A stretch of DNA of 64,000 nt from Aurelia coerulea (lineage: Eukaryota; Cnidaria; Scyphozoa; Semaeostomeae; Ulmaridae): positions 8,005,501-8,069,500 of the forward strand of contig CM076947.1 in NCBI GenBank assembly GCA_039566865.1, written 5' to 3'. Numbering within the stretch: the stretch's first letter is position 1; each line of letters starts with the position of its first letter. This document shows positions 1 to 8,684 of this stretch, piece after piece. Position numbers and translations under genes: made by a program. Under the pieces are notes generated by a model. It worked only from the letters and a program-made list of their open reading frames with translations. It had not been told where the DNA came from and ran no database searches.

Positions 1-145
1 CATTTTCAGGCAACTCAAAAAAATATCAGTTCAGCTTCATTGCAACCGAAACATTTCAGCTGTTTTTATAACTATGACACCTATAAACGAACATGAGATA
101 TCCTGCAACAATGCAAATTGAGGAAAAAATTTCATGGCTATCATT

Positions 146-391
146 TCAGTTTATTTGGACCCAATATTCTGACCCAGACGGTATGTGCATGTGCTCAGTT
201 CCCTTGGCCTTTGTAATCAAGGTAGGTCGGTTTCTTAATTTTTGAACAAATGAGCCTACAGTTTCAGGCTCAATTGAGCCTAGTTTCAGAACAGCAAAGG
301 TCGTTCCAAGTGCATGCTGAACTTTCATCGCATTATAGATATTGGTGACAGCAAGGTACCTAGTAATAAAGACAAAACGTCCTTTCAGCAA
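146..391 (-). CDS. Unrecognised ORF fragment
   Basis: An 81-codon open frame with a balanced, protein-like composition (for example the stretch around YLAVTNIYNAMK). It has no domain I can name and could be an exon or the end of a decayed element. The ATG choice is nominal. A short perfect hairpin (GGGAGCCC / GGGCTCCC) lies just to its right at about 403-427, followed by a CCCTGGGTACGTCCCTGAC motif of the kind seen at transposon ends, so it may be a transposon remnant. Confidence 0.2.
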   Translation of the reverse strand: MLKGRFVFITRYLAVTNIYNAMKVQHALGTTFAVLKLGSIEPETVGSFVQKLRNRPTLITKAKGTEHMHIPSGSEYWVQIN

Positions 392-1375
392 ATGTATGAA
401 GGGAGGGGAGCCCCTGCTCTCAGGGCTCCCCCTGGGTACGTCCCTGACTGGTGATGGAGAAATCTACCATTGTTCATTGCGTGGTGGGAACTAGACTTAA
501 GGTAACTCTTAAGGTAGCTTTTTCAATCAGACTTGGCAAAGTTGTAGATCAACAACCTAGCTAAAGATGGAGCGAAAAAGCAAGTACTTTTTCGAGTAGT
601 TGTGGAGATAAATCCACTTTTCTGAAATCAGCAAAAAGATTTGAACTAGGATTTGCGAAACCAGGGTTGATGGAAACATTGCGATTTTTACATCTTTCGA
701 TTGCCCAGATTATACAGAACAACATCCTTTTCACCGCTTTTCGATAGGCCGAATAATATTGGAGAAATTAACTGTTTTCTGGGGAGAGTGGTTTTGCGAA
801 ACGGCATTTCGCTGTGCACTACAGCGGAAAGCAGAGTTACCTTAAGGAACAAAGTCGCGACTGTTCTCAAGTGTTTACTGCTTTGGCCGGCCGGCCGCCG
901 GCTGTTTAGTTCATTTCTTTTCTTTCAATTGAATGTCTTTGCTAGTCAATCGACAATAGTTTATAACAATGAAGGAAGAAATCTACGTACAAAAGTCGAC
1001 AAACTGTCCAAACGAAACGTGAAATATCTTTTTGTCATTATCTTGTGATTGTTTATTATCTTGGGGATATCCTAGTCTTCATTTGACATTCCATTAAAGA
1101 TCGTGGGGTAAGAAATAGTCAAAGTCTCTGATGATTATTGGAATTTTCGCGAGAGCTATGACATTGGAGGCTACTGTTTCAGTTCATCCATGAAGCTGTT
1201 TATCGCTGCAAAATAGCAAGACAAAATGGCCGACCGCTGGTTTTAGTCATCAAGAAAATTTGGTCTTCTGATGGTCATAGCTCCATCATTTTTCAACGGA
1301 TTTTTACGGGGATGGTAGCAAACTCTAATCTAACATCTGACAAGCAACATCATGTAGACATTTGGTGATGATCTT
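392..1375. other. No gene recognised
   Basis: Apart from the hairpin near 403-427 and a short GC-rich GGCCGGCC run near 885-900 I see nothing with coding character. The following nuclease gene should have upstream exons, because its frame opens in mid-domain, but I could not place them here. Confidence 0.4.
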
Positions 1376-3397
1376 TTGCCGATTTGTCGCAATCTTCAGG
1401 CAAACGGGGCACAATTTTTTTGGGACACCCTGTATATTCAGGAAATGAAGAAGCTTAAAGCCGAAGAATCTGTAGTTTACTCTGCATTTGTCAATGGATT
1501 TCATGTCATACGTCGTTCCGATCGCTACTGGGCTGGCCTCTCGTCAGATCTGGTTATTGAGCAAGTTTTAATGAGAAGCTTGAAAACAACTGGTGGACTC
1601 ACTCACGGAAGAGGAATGACAGAAATTCAGCGACTTGTGTGGTTGCTTTCAATGCCAGTAACAGCCGAAGTGAACAGTGCGTTACAGGAATTTACTGGGG
1701 TCAATTACACTGCAAGTGAGCAACATAAAGATACATTTGCTTCAAGAATCAAAAGAGATATGAATGATACAAAGAAGATCCTAGGTTTCATGGATGCAAG
1801 AAACCCTTTCAGTGAAGATCCTTCTTTGAGATGCATTGCAACAGGTGTCACTGCAGATGAGCGAGCAAATGCTGACAGAGCGAAAGTAATTGGGAACAAA
1901 ATTCTAACAGGCATGACAGGTAAAAGCTTAGAAGAATATGTCTTCAGGAAAGTTAACCAAGCAGTGGTAATTAGCACAAATAAACATCCCAAAGCTGTAA
2001 ATGAAGAGGTGCAAGTAGATCCCCAGCTGCTTTTTCAAAGGCTGATCACAGTCAGGAACTTTGCCGGACAAGATGGTCATTTCCTTTTCAAGTATGAGCT
2101 GTGCACTGTTCCAGCTTCTTTGTTCGAGTCAAATGGCCTCCCAAGAAAAGCAAATAAGCCTGTCCTTGCAGATGCAATATGGAAAGCTGTTGATACAGAT
2201 GTACCCTACCCCAGTCAACCATTCCAGTACGTGATCGATGGAGGGTCTCTTTTCCAGCGTTTGCCATGGAAGCGAGGAGATCAGCTTTCCACAATTTTAG
2301 ATTCATACGTATCGTATGTGAAGAAAAGATACGGAAAAGCAGTTGTAGTTTTTGATGGTTATGAGTCCGGTCCAGCACCAAAGGATGTGACCCATCAAAG
2401 ACGAACAGGTCAATCTACTGGCGTGGAAGTAAAGTTCAAAGAAGATATGCTCCTTGCAATAAAGAAGGAAATATTTCTGGCAAACAAAGGAAACAAGCAG
2501 CGATTTATTAACATGCTAGGGCAAAAGCTGGAAGATGAAGGATGCAAAGTTCATTATTCAGAGGGTGATGCCGATTTTGATATCGTTAAGAAGGCCTTTG
2601 ATGCATCAGCCAACGTTAACACAGTCGTTGTAGGAGACGACACCGATCTGCTGATTCTTCTTCTGTACCATGCAAAGAAGGATACACATAATATCTTCTT
2701 TTGTCCTGAGCAAAAGCAAAATGCCAAGAAGCAAAGTAAAGTATGGGATATTCAATTGTGCCAGCGTGTTCTCGAATCAAAGATATGTCGCTGTATCCTG
2801 TTTCTTCATGCCTTTCTGGGGTGTGATACCACGTCCAGTATCTTTGGAATTGGCAAGGGTTTGTCACTGAAAGCTTTCAATAAATCCGAGCAGTTTCAGG
2901 AATGTGCAAGCGTGTTCTGCGATGAATTTTCTTCAAAAGAGCAGGTTTGTGCAGCTGGCGAGAAGGCGTTGATCACCATATATAACGGCAAAGAAGAGGT
3001 TGCTCTAGACAAAATGCGGTACAACGTTTTCTGTGAGAAACTCGTCTCTGCCAAGACTCAAATCAGACCAGAAGTGCTCCCACCAACTTCAGCGGCAGCA
3101 AAATATCACAGCATGCGTGTTTACTGTCAGGTAATGATGTGGAAAGGAGAAGAAATCGATCCAAGAAAATGGGGATGGAAGGTTATAAATGATGCAATGA
3201 TTCCTCGGCACACTGACCTCGATTGTGCACCAGAAGAATTATTGAAGCTCATAAGCTGCCATTGCAAGAAAGGATGCACAAACATGAGATGTTCCTGCAA
3301 GAAAAATGGCCTTGCATGCTCATTTGCATGCGGAGAATGCCGTGGAGTTAGCTGTGATAATTCAATGCACCCAGAACATGACGATGACTGTGACTAA
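1376..3397 (+). CDS. FEN1/XPG-like (PIN-superfamily) nuclease with C-terminal CXC domain, 5' partial
   Basis: A long uninterrupted frame of 673 codons. The first in-frame ATG is at 1445, but the frame is open to a splice-acceptor-like TCTTCAG at 1393-1399, so this is probably a large 3' exon lacking its N-terminal exons. Counting from 1376, the nuclease core shows acidic motifs in FEN1/XPG order: VIDGGSL (Asp288), VFDGY (Asp327), EGDAD (396-400), GDDTDLL (420-426), then GCDTT...GIGKG (482-495), which copies the helix-two-turn-helix layout of flap endonucleases. Residues 628-661 form a cysteine array (CHC, KKGC, RCSC, ACSFACGEC) of the tesmin/TSO1 CXC type, a DNA-binding zinc module. From memory, this family is multicopy and uncharacterised in aquatic invertebrates. 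All five acidic motifs are present, so activity is plausible; DNA cleavage is inferred. A degraded relative lies at 22903-23218. Confidence 0.72.
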   Translation: MPICRNLQANGAQFFWDTLYIQEMKKLKAEESVVYSAFVNGFHVIRRSDRYWAGLSSDLVIEQVLMRSLKTTGGLTHGRGMTEIQRLVWLLSMPVTAEVNSALQEFTGVNYTASEQHKDTFASRIKRDMNDTKKILGFMDARNPFSEDPSLRCIATGVTADERANADRAKVIGNKILTGMTGKSLEEYVFRKVNQAVVISTNKHPKAVNEEVQVDPQLLFQRLITVRNFAGQDGHFLFKYELCTVPASLFESNGLPRKANKPVLADAIWKAVDTDVPYPSQPFQYVIDGGSLFQRLPWKRGDQLSTILDSYVSYVKKRYGKAVVVFDGYESGPAPKDVTHQRRTGQSTGVEVKFKEDMLLAIKKEIFLANKGNKQRFINMLGQKLEDEGCKVHYSEGDADFDIVKKAFDASANVNTVVVGDDTDLLILLLYHAKKDTHNIFFCPEQKQNAKKQSKVWDIQLCQRVLESKICRCILFLHAFLGCDTTSSIFGIGKGLSLKAFNKSEQFQECASVFCDEFSSKEQVCAAGEKALITIYNGKEEVALDKMRYNVFCEKLVSAKTQIRPEVLPPTSAAAKYHSMRVYCQVMMWKGEEIDPRKWGWKVINDAMIPRHTDLDCAPEELLKLISCHCKKGCTNMRCSCKKNGLACSFACGECRGVSCDNSMHPEHDDDCD

Positions 3398-3419
3398 TAG
3401 CATGTTCTTCTCATATGAA

Positions 3420-3458
3420 TATGTTATGTTATGTTATGTTATGTTATGTTATGTTATG
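3420..3458. repeat. (TATGT)n microsatellite
   Basis: About seven to eight tandem pentamers directly downstream of the nuclease stop codon, in the likely 3' UTR. Confidence 0.9.
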
Positions 3459-3552
3459 AAATATATAGTATTTGATTGCCACACCTATCTCTAACATATT
3501 CTTGCTTAATTAAATTACAGGAACCCTTATTTGCTAGATTATCAGTTTCAGT

Positions 3553-3846
3553 TTAAGTATCAAAACAAATAATACTTAAAAAATCACTTTCTTCTCCAGT
3601 CATAATGGGTTCTCTGTTGAAAACGATGTGGTGTTCTACCACCTTAATGGAACAACTTTCCGTGACAATTTTTTCAGTGTTCCGCAATTGGGATTCTTGG
3701 GGACTTTTTTTTGGAAAGACTTTAGGTGTCAAGCTAGCATATGTACAAAATTTGGTTTGTGTTGCAATTAGTTGAGGGTCAAGGCAGACATTGACTGGAC
3801 TATTACCACTGACGTCAATTTTAGAGACATTTGCGAACCCAGCCAC
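3553..3846 (-). CDS. Unrecognised ORF beside LINE 3' break
   Basis: A 97-codon frame lying between the nuclease gene and the point where LINE homology stops. It does not read as reverse transcriptase and I do not recognise it. Its right border is close to a TTAACCCTATCC motif (about 3894) that resembles the ends of the two TTAA MITEs at 40.5 and 43.3 kb, so part of this interval may be a truncated MITE. It may well be non-coding. Confidence 0.15.
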   Translation of the reverse strand: MAGFANVSKIDVSGNSPVNVCLDPQLIATQTKFCTYASLTPKVFPKKSPQESQLRNTEKIVTESCSIKVVEHHIVFNREPIMTGEESDFLSIICFDT

Positions 3847-3894
3847 AACAAGCTATGCCTGGTTAGAGGTAGAAAAGGCAGAAATCATACTTTT

Positions 3895-5810
3895 AACCCT
3901 ATCCGTACTGGGCGATTTTTTAGGTATTTCAAGCATCTTCTCAGAAATGGTAAAAGGGAAATAGGACGGTAGTTATTCTTCACATTTTTTCATTTTTCTT
4001 ATGAACCGGGACTAAATTTGCACACTTCCATATTCCGGGAAATACACTTTGCCTCAGGCAGTTTACGAATATAACTTTTAGAGGAGTAACTAATGAAACA
4101 TCGCTTAGTTTTATCATTCTTATAGAAAATTCATCCCAGCCATGTGCTTTGTTAGGATTTAGTGATCTTATGATTTCCAGTATCTTTTGCTCAGAGATGA
4201 CAAAATCACTTATTAAGATAGGATTTCCTGGGACTTCAGGTGGAATGTCGCTGCCTGTGTCTATTGTCGTACATTGGAGTATGAAGTAGTCATTAAATAG
4301 CTGAGCCTTTTCAGTAAAATCAGTTACAAATAGCCCATTCTCTAAAAGGGGTGGTATTATAGGAATCTTTGCCTTATTGAGAACGGTATTGATTAGAGAC
4401 CAGTAGGTTTTGCTAAAGTTTGCCCTGTCTTATGGAGGTAATTTTGTTTGGCATCCTCAATCATTTTTGCACTTTCCGCGATTATACCTTTTATCCCCTC
4501 ATGCTTGTCCTCTGGTTGTCCGTTCTTCACAAAGTTTTTATAAGCATGATTCTTTTTCCAAAGAAATTTTTGACAGATTGTGTTATCCAGGGTGCTTGGC
4601 GAGGTTTAATCGTTTTAACTTGGTTGGGAATGAAATTAGAATAAATGTTCAAAAGGACTTCGTTTAGTAGTTTCAGCTGCTCATTAGGGCATATAATTTT
4701 GTCAAGATTCTCGCGCCAGCTAAACATTTTGATGCTTTTCATGATGGCAACAACATCTGCTTTATCATAATGCCAGATCCTGCGGGTATAAAAAGGTAGT
4801 GCTACATTTGAAACAGAAAGTTTTCCATAAATAATTTGATGGTGACACTGCTCATGTAATGACGGATGAACACCAGACTCGATAAAGAGGTTTGGTTGAT
4901 CAGTGAAAATTAGATCAACGCAAGATTTGGAATCTCCTATTAAGTGAGTTGGTTCAGAAATCAGCTGATTAAGACCAATGTCAGCTGTTATTGGCTCAAA
5001 TAGCTTCCCTCGTTATTTTCGATATCATTTTCCCACCAATGGGTTGATCTACAGTTGAAATCACCAGTAATGATAACGGAAAACAGATTTTCAGCATGCA
5101 TTTTGGATAGCATCAGCTCAAAATAAATTATGAAGTTATCAAATTCAATCTGGTCTTGACTTGGACTTCTATAGATTACGGCGAAAAAGTACTTTTTCTT
5201 GTTTAGTTAGATCTCATACACAATACACTCGGGGAGGGTCACCAGGTCAGAACGGCTTTTTGAGGGAAGGGAATCTTTGATATATAACCCAACACCACCT
5301 CTTTTCACATTTTGTGGATGGTTGCTTTTGATAAAAGTGTAGCCATTTAGTGCCAGTTTATCTTCGTCTACGGTGCTATCAAGGTGAGTTTCTACTATCC
5401 CAATCAAGTCATAGTTATACACCGAGTTGTATGCCTCGATAAGGGAAACTCTTAAAAAGTCATATGCAGCAATGCTATTTAAATTCCAAGTACAAAAATC
5501 AAGTGTCTCGGGGCCTGGGTTTGACTCTAAATCACCACTAAGCAGAATTGTCCTGAAAACCAGCCATTGCATATGAAGTGTATTGCACATTAAGCACCCA
5601 ATATAAAAATAGGTATAGAGAAAAAGACACTGCTTTGCTGCTAAAAATTGATACCGTACAAGACAAATGATACCGAGCGGGATTCGATTGAAAAGCTCAA
5701 AAGTCGTATAAATTACTATCTTTGCGAAATGATGCAACCGGGCGAACAAAGGCAGGAAACATAACCGTATTGCCAAAAAATGCACTGCAAAAAATTGTAT
5801 TGTTAGTGCT
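3895..5810 (-). pseudogene. Decayed CR1/L2-like LINE (endonuclease plus start of RT)
   Basis: On the minus strand a frame from about 5785 to 5207 carries a non-LTR retrotransposon protein. The first ATG is near 5590 and opens a short N-terminus ending in a 2A-like motif, followed by the apurinic-type endonuclease (CTWNLNSIAAYDF, VETHLDS, RGGVGLYIKDS). Leftward, in shifting frames, come further endonuclease and linker pieces (HPSLHEQCHHQIIYGKL, then ICPNEQLKLLNEVLLNIYSN at 4527-4742) and finally the first RT block, NYRPISLLPF in degraded form, near 3960. The catalytic RT motifs beyond this are missing, so the copy is 3'-truncated and riddled with frameshifts. It is inserted antisense downstream of the nuclease gene. 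Assignment to CR1/L2 versus a sister clade is by resemblance only. Confidence 0.8.
5510..5545 (-). other. 2A-like (ribosome-skipping type) motif in LINE ORF
   Basis: The LINE frame reads LLSGDLESNPGP immediately before the endonuclease domain. The D-x-E-x-N-P-G-P signature is the 2A/CHYSEL core; here the second position is Leu rather than the usual Val or Ile. 2A-like sequences are known at the N-terminus of some non-LTR retrotransposon ORFs, where they separate a short leader from the enzyme or act as a signal sequence. About 26 residues, partly hydrophobic, precede it from the nearest ATG. Confidence 0.6.
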
Positions 5811-6205
5811 ACGGGTAGAGCAACAATTGAGATTGCAATAAAACAACAACAAAACCAACAAAGTTTTAAGAGTTGAAAAATAATTGAAAATGGCTTAACA
5901 GTTTTGCTCAGGGGTAATAATTGTTGAACGGAAGCACGGAAACACTTTCATACCTTCCTTATCTTTCATGCCTTCCTTACTCCTGATAACCTGAGTTAAA
6001 AGATGAGATCTCATAGATCTATAAATAGCCTATTGTATTGATAATCCAGCTCGTGGCGAATGAAAGCAATGCTAAAGAAAATAATAGAAATATTAGGTAT
6101 TTCTTTGTCCTATTTATAGACAAGCGCTATATATCTCAGGTCATTCACTTTAGGCTGTTTTCAATGATCGATTGTTTAGCACAAAATTGATAGCAAATCA
6201 GAAAA
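5808..6205. repeat. Direct duplication, copy 1
   Basis: About 398 bp starting GCTACGGGTAGAGCAACAAT is repeated nearly identically at 6236-6634 in the same orientation, with a roughly 30-bp AT spacer. It lies immediately 5' of the minus-strand LINE coding region, where a LINE promoter would sit. Confidence 0.92.
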
Positions 6206-6235
6206 TATATCTAATATCTTAATTAAAGATAAATT

Positions 6236-6634
6236 GCTACGGGTAGAGCAACAATTGAGATTGCAATAAAACAACAACAAAACCAACAAAGTTTTAAGAG
6301 TTGAAAAAGAATTGAAAATGGCTTAACAGTTTTGCTCAGGGGGTAATAATTGTTGAACGGAAGCACAGAAACACTTTCATACCTTCCTTAGCTTTCATAC
6401 CTTCCTTACTCCTGATAACCTGAGATAAAAGATGAGATCTCATAGATCTATAAATAGCCTCTTGTATTGATAATCCAGCTCGTGGCGAATGAAAGCAATG
6501 CTAAAGAAAATAATAGAAATATTAGGTATTTCTTTGTCCTATTTATAGACAAGCGCTATATATCTCAGGTCATTCACTTTAGGCTGTTTTCAATGATCGA
6601 TTGTTTAGCACAAAATTGATAGCAAATCAGAAAA
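6236..6634. repeat. Direct duplication, copy 2
   Basis: Second copy of the 5808-6205 segment, offset 428 bp, with only a handful of substitutions or single-base indels by eye. Both copies end at the same AATCAGAAAA sequence, so the repeat borders are sharp. Confidence 0.92.
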
Positions 6635-6645
6635 GTACGATGGCC

Positions 6646-6855
6646 CAGAAGGCTCAGTTCAGTATTGTTTTTTCGCAGTTCAGTATTTTTTTCACAGTTC
6701 AGTATTGTTTTTTCGCAGTTCAGTATCAGTTTTGTTTTTGGGCAGTTCAGTTGTAGTTTTTTGGCAGTTCAGGTGTAGTTTTTGCTTCGCAGTTCAGTTT
6801 TGTTTTTTGGCAGTTCAGTATTGTTTTTGCTTCGCAGTTCAGTTGTAGTTTTGCT
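6646..6855. repeat. CAGTTCAG-type minisatellite
   Basis: About nine degenerate units of 20-28 bp built on GCAGTTCAGT followed by a T-rich tail (TTGTTTTTTG and variants). It adjoins copy 2 of the direct duplication. Confidence 0.88.
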
Positions 6856-6881
6856 TTTGATTCTGAACTAGGTCAAAGCAC

Positions 6882-7313
6882 ATGCCTCTCCTCCCATCTT
6901 GGCGCGAAACATCAAGATGGATGCCATTCTACAGCGAGCAAGAACTGTCCAAAATCAAACACAGCAATCTAGATCAGTCAATCGATTATCTGGCTGGACT
7001 TCTTGACAGAATAAGAAAGAACGAAAGAGGCAAGAAAAGGAAAAAGGGAGGGAAAGATCATAGGATCCAGATACGATGGATGCACTTCAACTGGATAAAA
7101 GGGAGATTCGAGCCTGTTTGGCAGAAGAATGGCGGCGGTAATTGTTTCATACAGTATAGTGATATGGATCCATTAACCATAGAGGATGTCCTACGAAAAG
7201 CTTCTGACATATTTTTCCCAGGTGGAGAGAGTGGCTTTGCTGGAAATGTTTTGGACATGAGATTAGAGGTCTGTGATGCAAGTGACAATACCTCCCTCCC
7301 CCTCCTGGTCTAA
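6882..7313 (+). CDS. Unrecognised 143-aa protein or N-terminal exon
   Basis: Opens at an ATG and has convincing coding character: a lysine/arginine-rich nuclear-localisation-like run (KNERGKKRKKGGKDHR, about residues 46-61), then a compact region with WMHFNWIKGRFEPVW, GGGNCF, FFPGGESGF and MRLEVCDASD. This arrangement reminds me of a repeated domain in multicopy HECT/G2E3-like proteins of fish and cnidarians, but that is memory, not proof. The frame may splice out near the GATGCAAGTGACA sequence about 30 bp before the stop, so the last residues are uncertain. Confidence 0.45.
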   Translation: MPLLPSWRETSRWMPFYSEQELSKIKHSNLDQSIDYLAGLLDRIRKNERGKKRKKGGKDHRIQIRWMHFNWIKGRFEPVWQKNGGGNCFIQYSDMDPLTIEDVLRKASDIFFPGGESGFAGNVLDMRLEVCDASDNTSLPLLV

Positions 7314-8684
7314 GAGGAGAATTTAGCTCTGATGGATAATTAATGCCCTACTTGAAGTAGCAGTATAGTTTGATAAACCGATTTATGATATCGTGAAGCA
7401 GATTGATTTAATTCAAGAAACTTTTTGACAGATACTTCTTCCATCTTCAAGTTGCGGACAGCTTTCAGGCTACCAAAGAGTTGTAATTGCGTTTTATTCT
7501 GCAATGAATCTTTCAATCTGATACAAGTTTCTAATAGATACAGATGTCTGTGTATCATATTGGAAGGAATGAATAGGAAATAAATAAAAGGATAACATTG
7601 CAAACTGCAAAAAGGCATTGACACATCAAGTCTTTTGTATTCTACTGTGCATTCTCACGAAAAGGTATATTCGTATGATTAGTTCGAGCGGTGAAAAGAT
7701 CATACTTTAATTCTTTCTCCTGCTTCTCCTCATGCAGCACGGTTGTTCAGAAAACATTGCAAGAAATATTGAATTTATTAGTTGTACCTATAAGTAAGGA
7801 AGGAGGCATTAAAAAGTTAATGAATTTATTGAAACTCTTCATAAACATTCAGAAGTACAATCAGCAGAGGAAACCTCAGGAGGTATGGATCAATATTTTA
7901 TGTTTGTGTTGTTGCTTGATATTCATGAAATAAATTCCTCCTCGGAAGCGTAGAAAATTCTTCTTTTTTAGTTATTACGAATTTACACTTTATACAATAA
8001 ATTTGTCTAGTGTACGTTTTCCGCTACTATATCAAGGATGTGTTGCAGATCGTAAAGGACGTTTAAACTGTGATCAAACTATAACTATTCTTACAATCAA
8101 TTTTTTTCTTCCATGAAAACCAATGGAAACCTGGAATCAAAGGGGTTTTGAATATAATAGTGCTTGTAGAATGTTGCAACAAAAATTATGCAGCTTTATA
8201 TCCCACCGTCTGCAATTCGTGTTTACCAGATAGAAATGTAAATTTACTCAAAAATTAATCAAAAGTTTCTCAATTCAGAGGTAGTTTCTTTTGCAACATG
8301 AGCAATTTTCCTTCACATAGATATTTCTTCTTCCAGGCTTTCAATATTCAGTGGTAAAGGAAAGTCCAAAGCTCTGTTTTTTGCATGCTGTGCAGCTCAA
8401 GGTGTGGTGAAACTGACCTTAAATGTTCTCTTATGCAATTTGTTTGAAAGGAATATTTGATCTGAGGGCTTTTGATGAATGGTCCATAATCAATTATTTT
8501 CAGCTTCGATTTGATACACTTCAATTTATTAGGCATATTTCTCAATATACAGTTGATATATTGCCATTAGCTACGCAGATAGATGTCAGATCTTTATCAA
8601 TAGTGTTCTTCTCGCAAGTTTCTTGAAAGATTTTATTTCAGGCCTTATATATATATTTTTATTTTCATCATATGCATTCTGCTA
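7314..8684 (+). other. Mostly non-coding; one possible exon near 7737-7881
   Basis: A strong polypyrimidine tract and acceptor (CTTCTCCTCATGCAG) is followed by an open stretch reading TVVQKTLQEILNLLVVP and ending at a GAG|GTATGG donor. It could be a downstream exon of the 6882 gene. The rest holds nothing I recognise. Confidence 0.25.

Noticed and set aside
6646..6855. CRISPR-like array
   Set aside because: Units are degenerate, with no distinct spacers and a eukaryotic context; it is a minisatellite.
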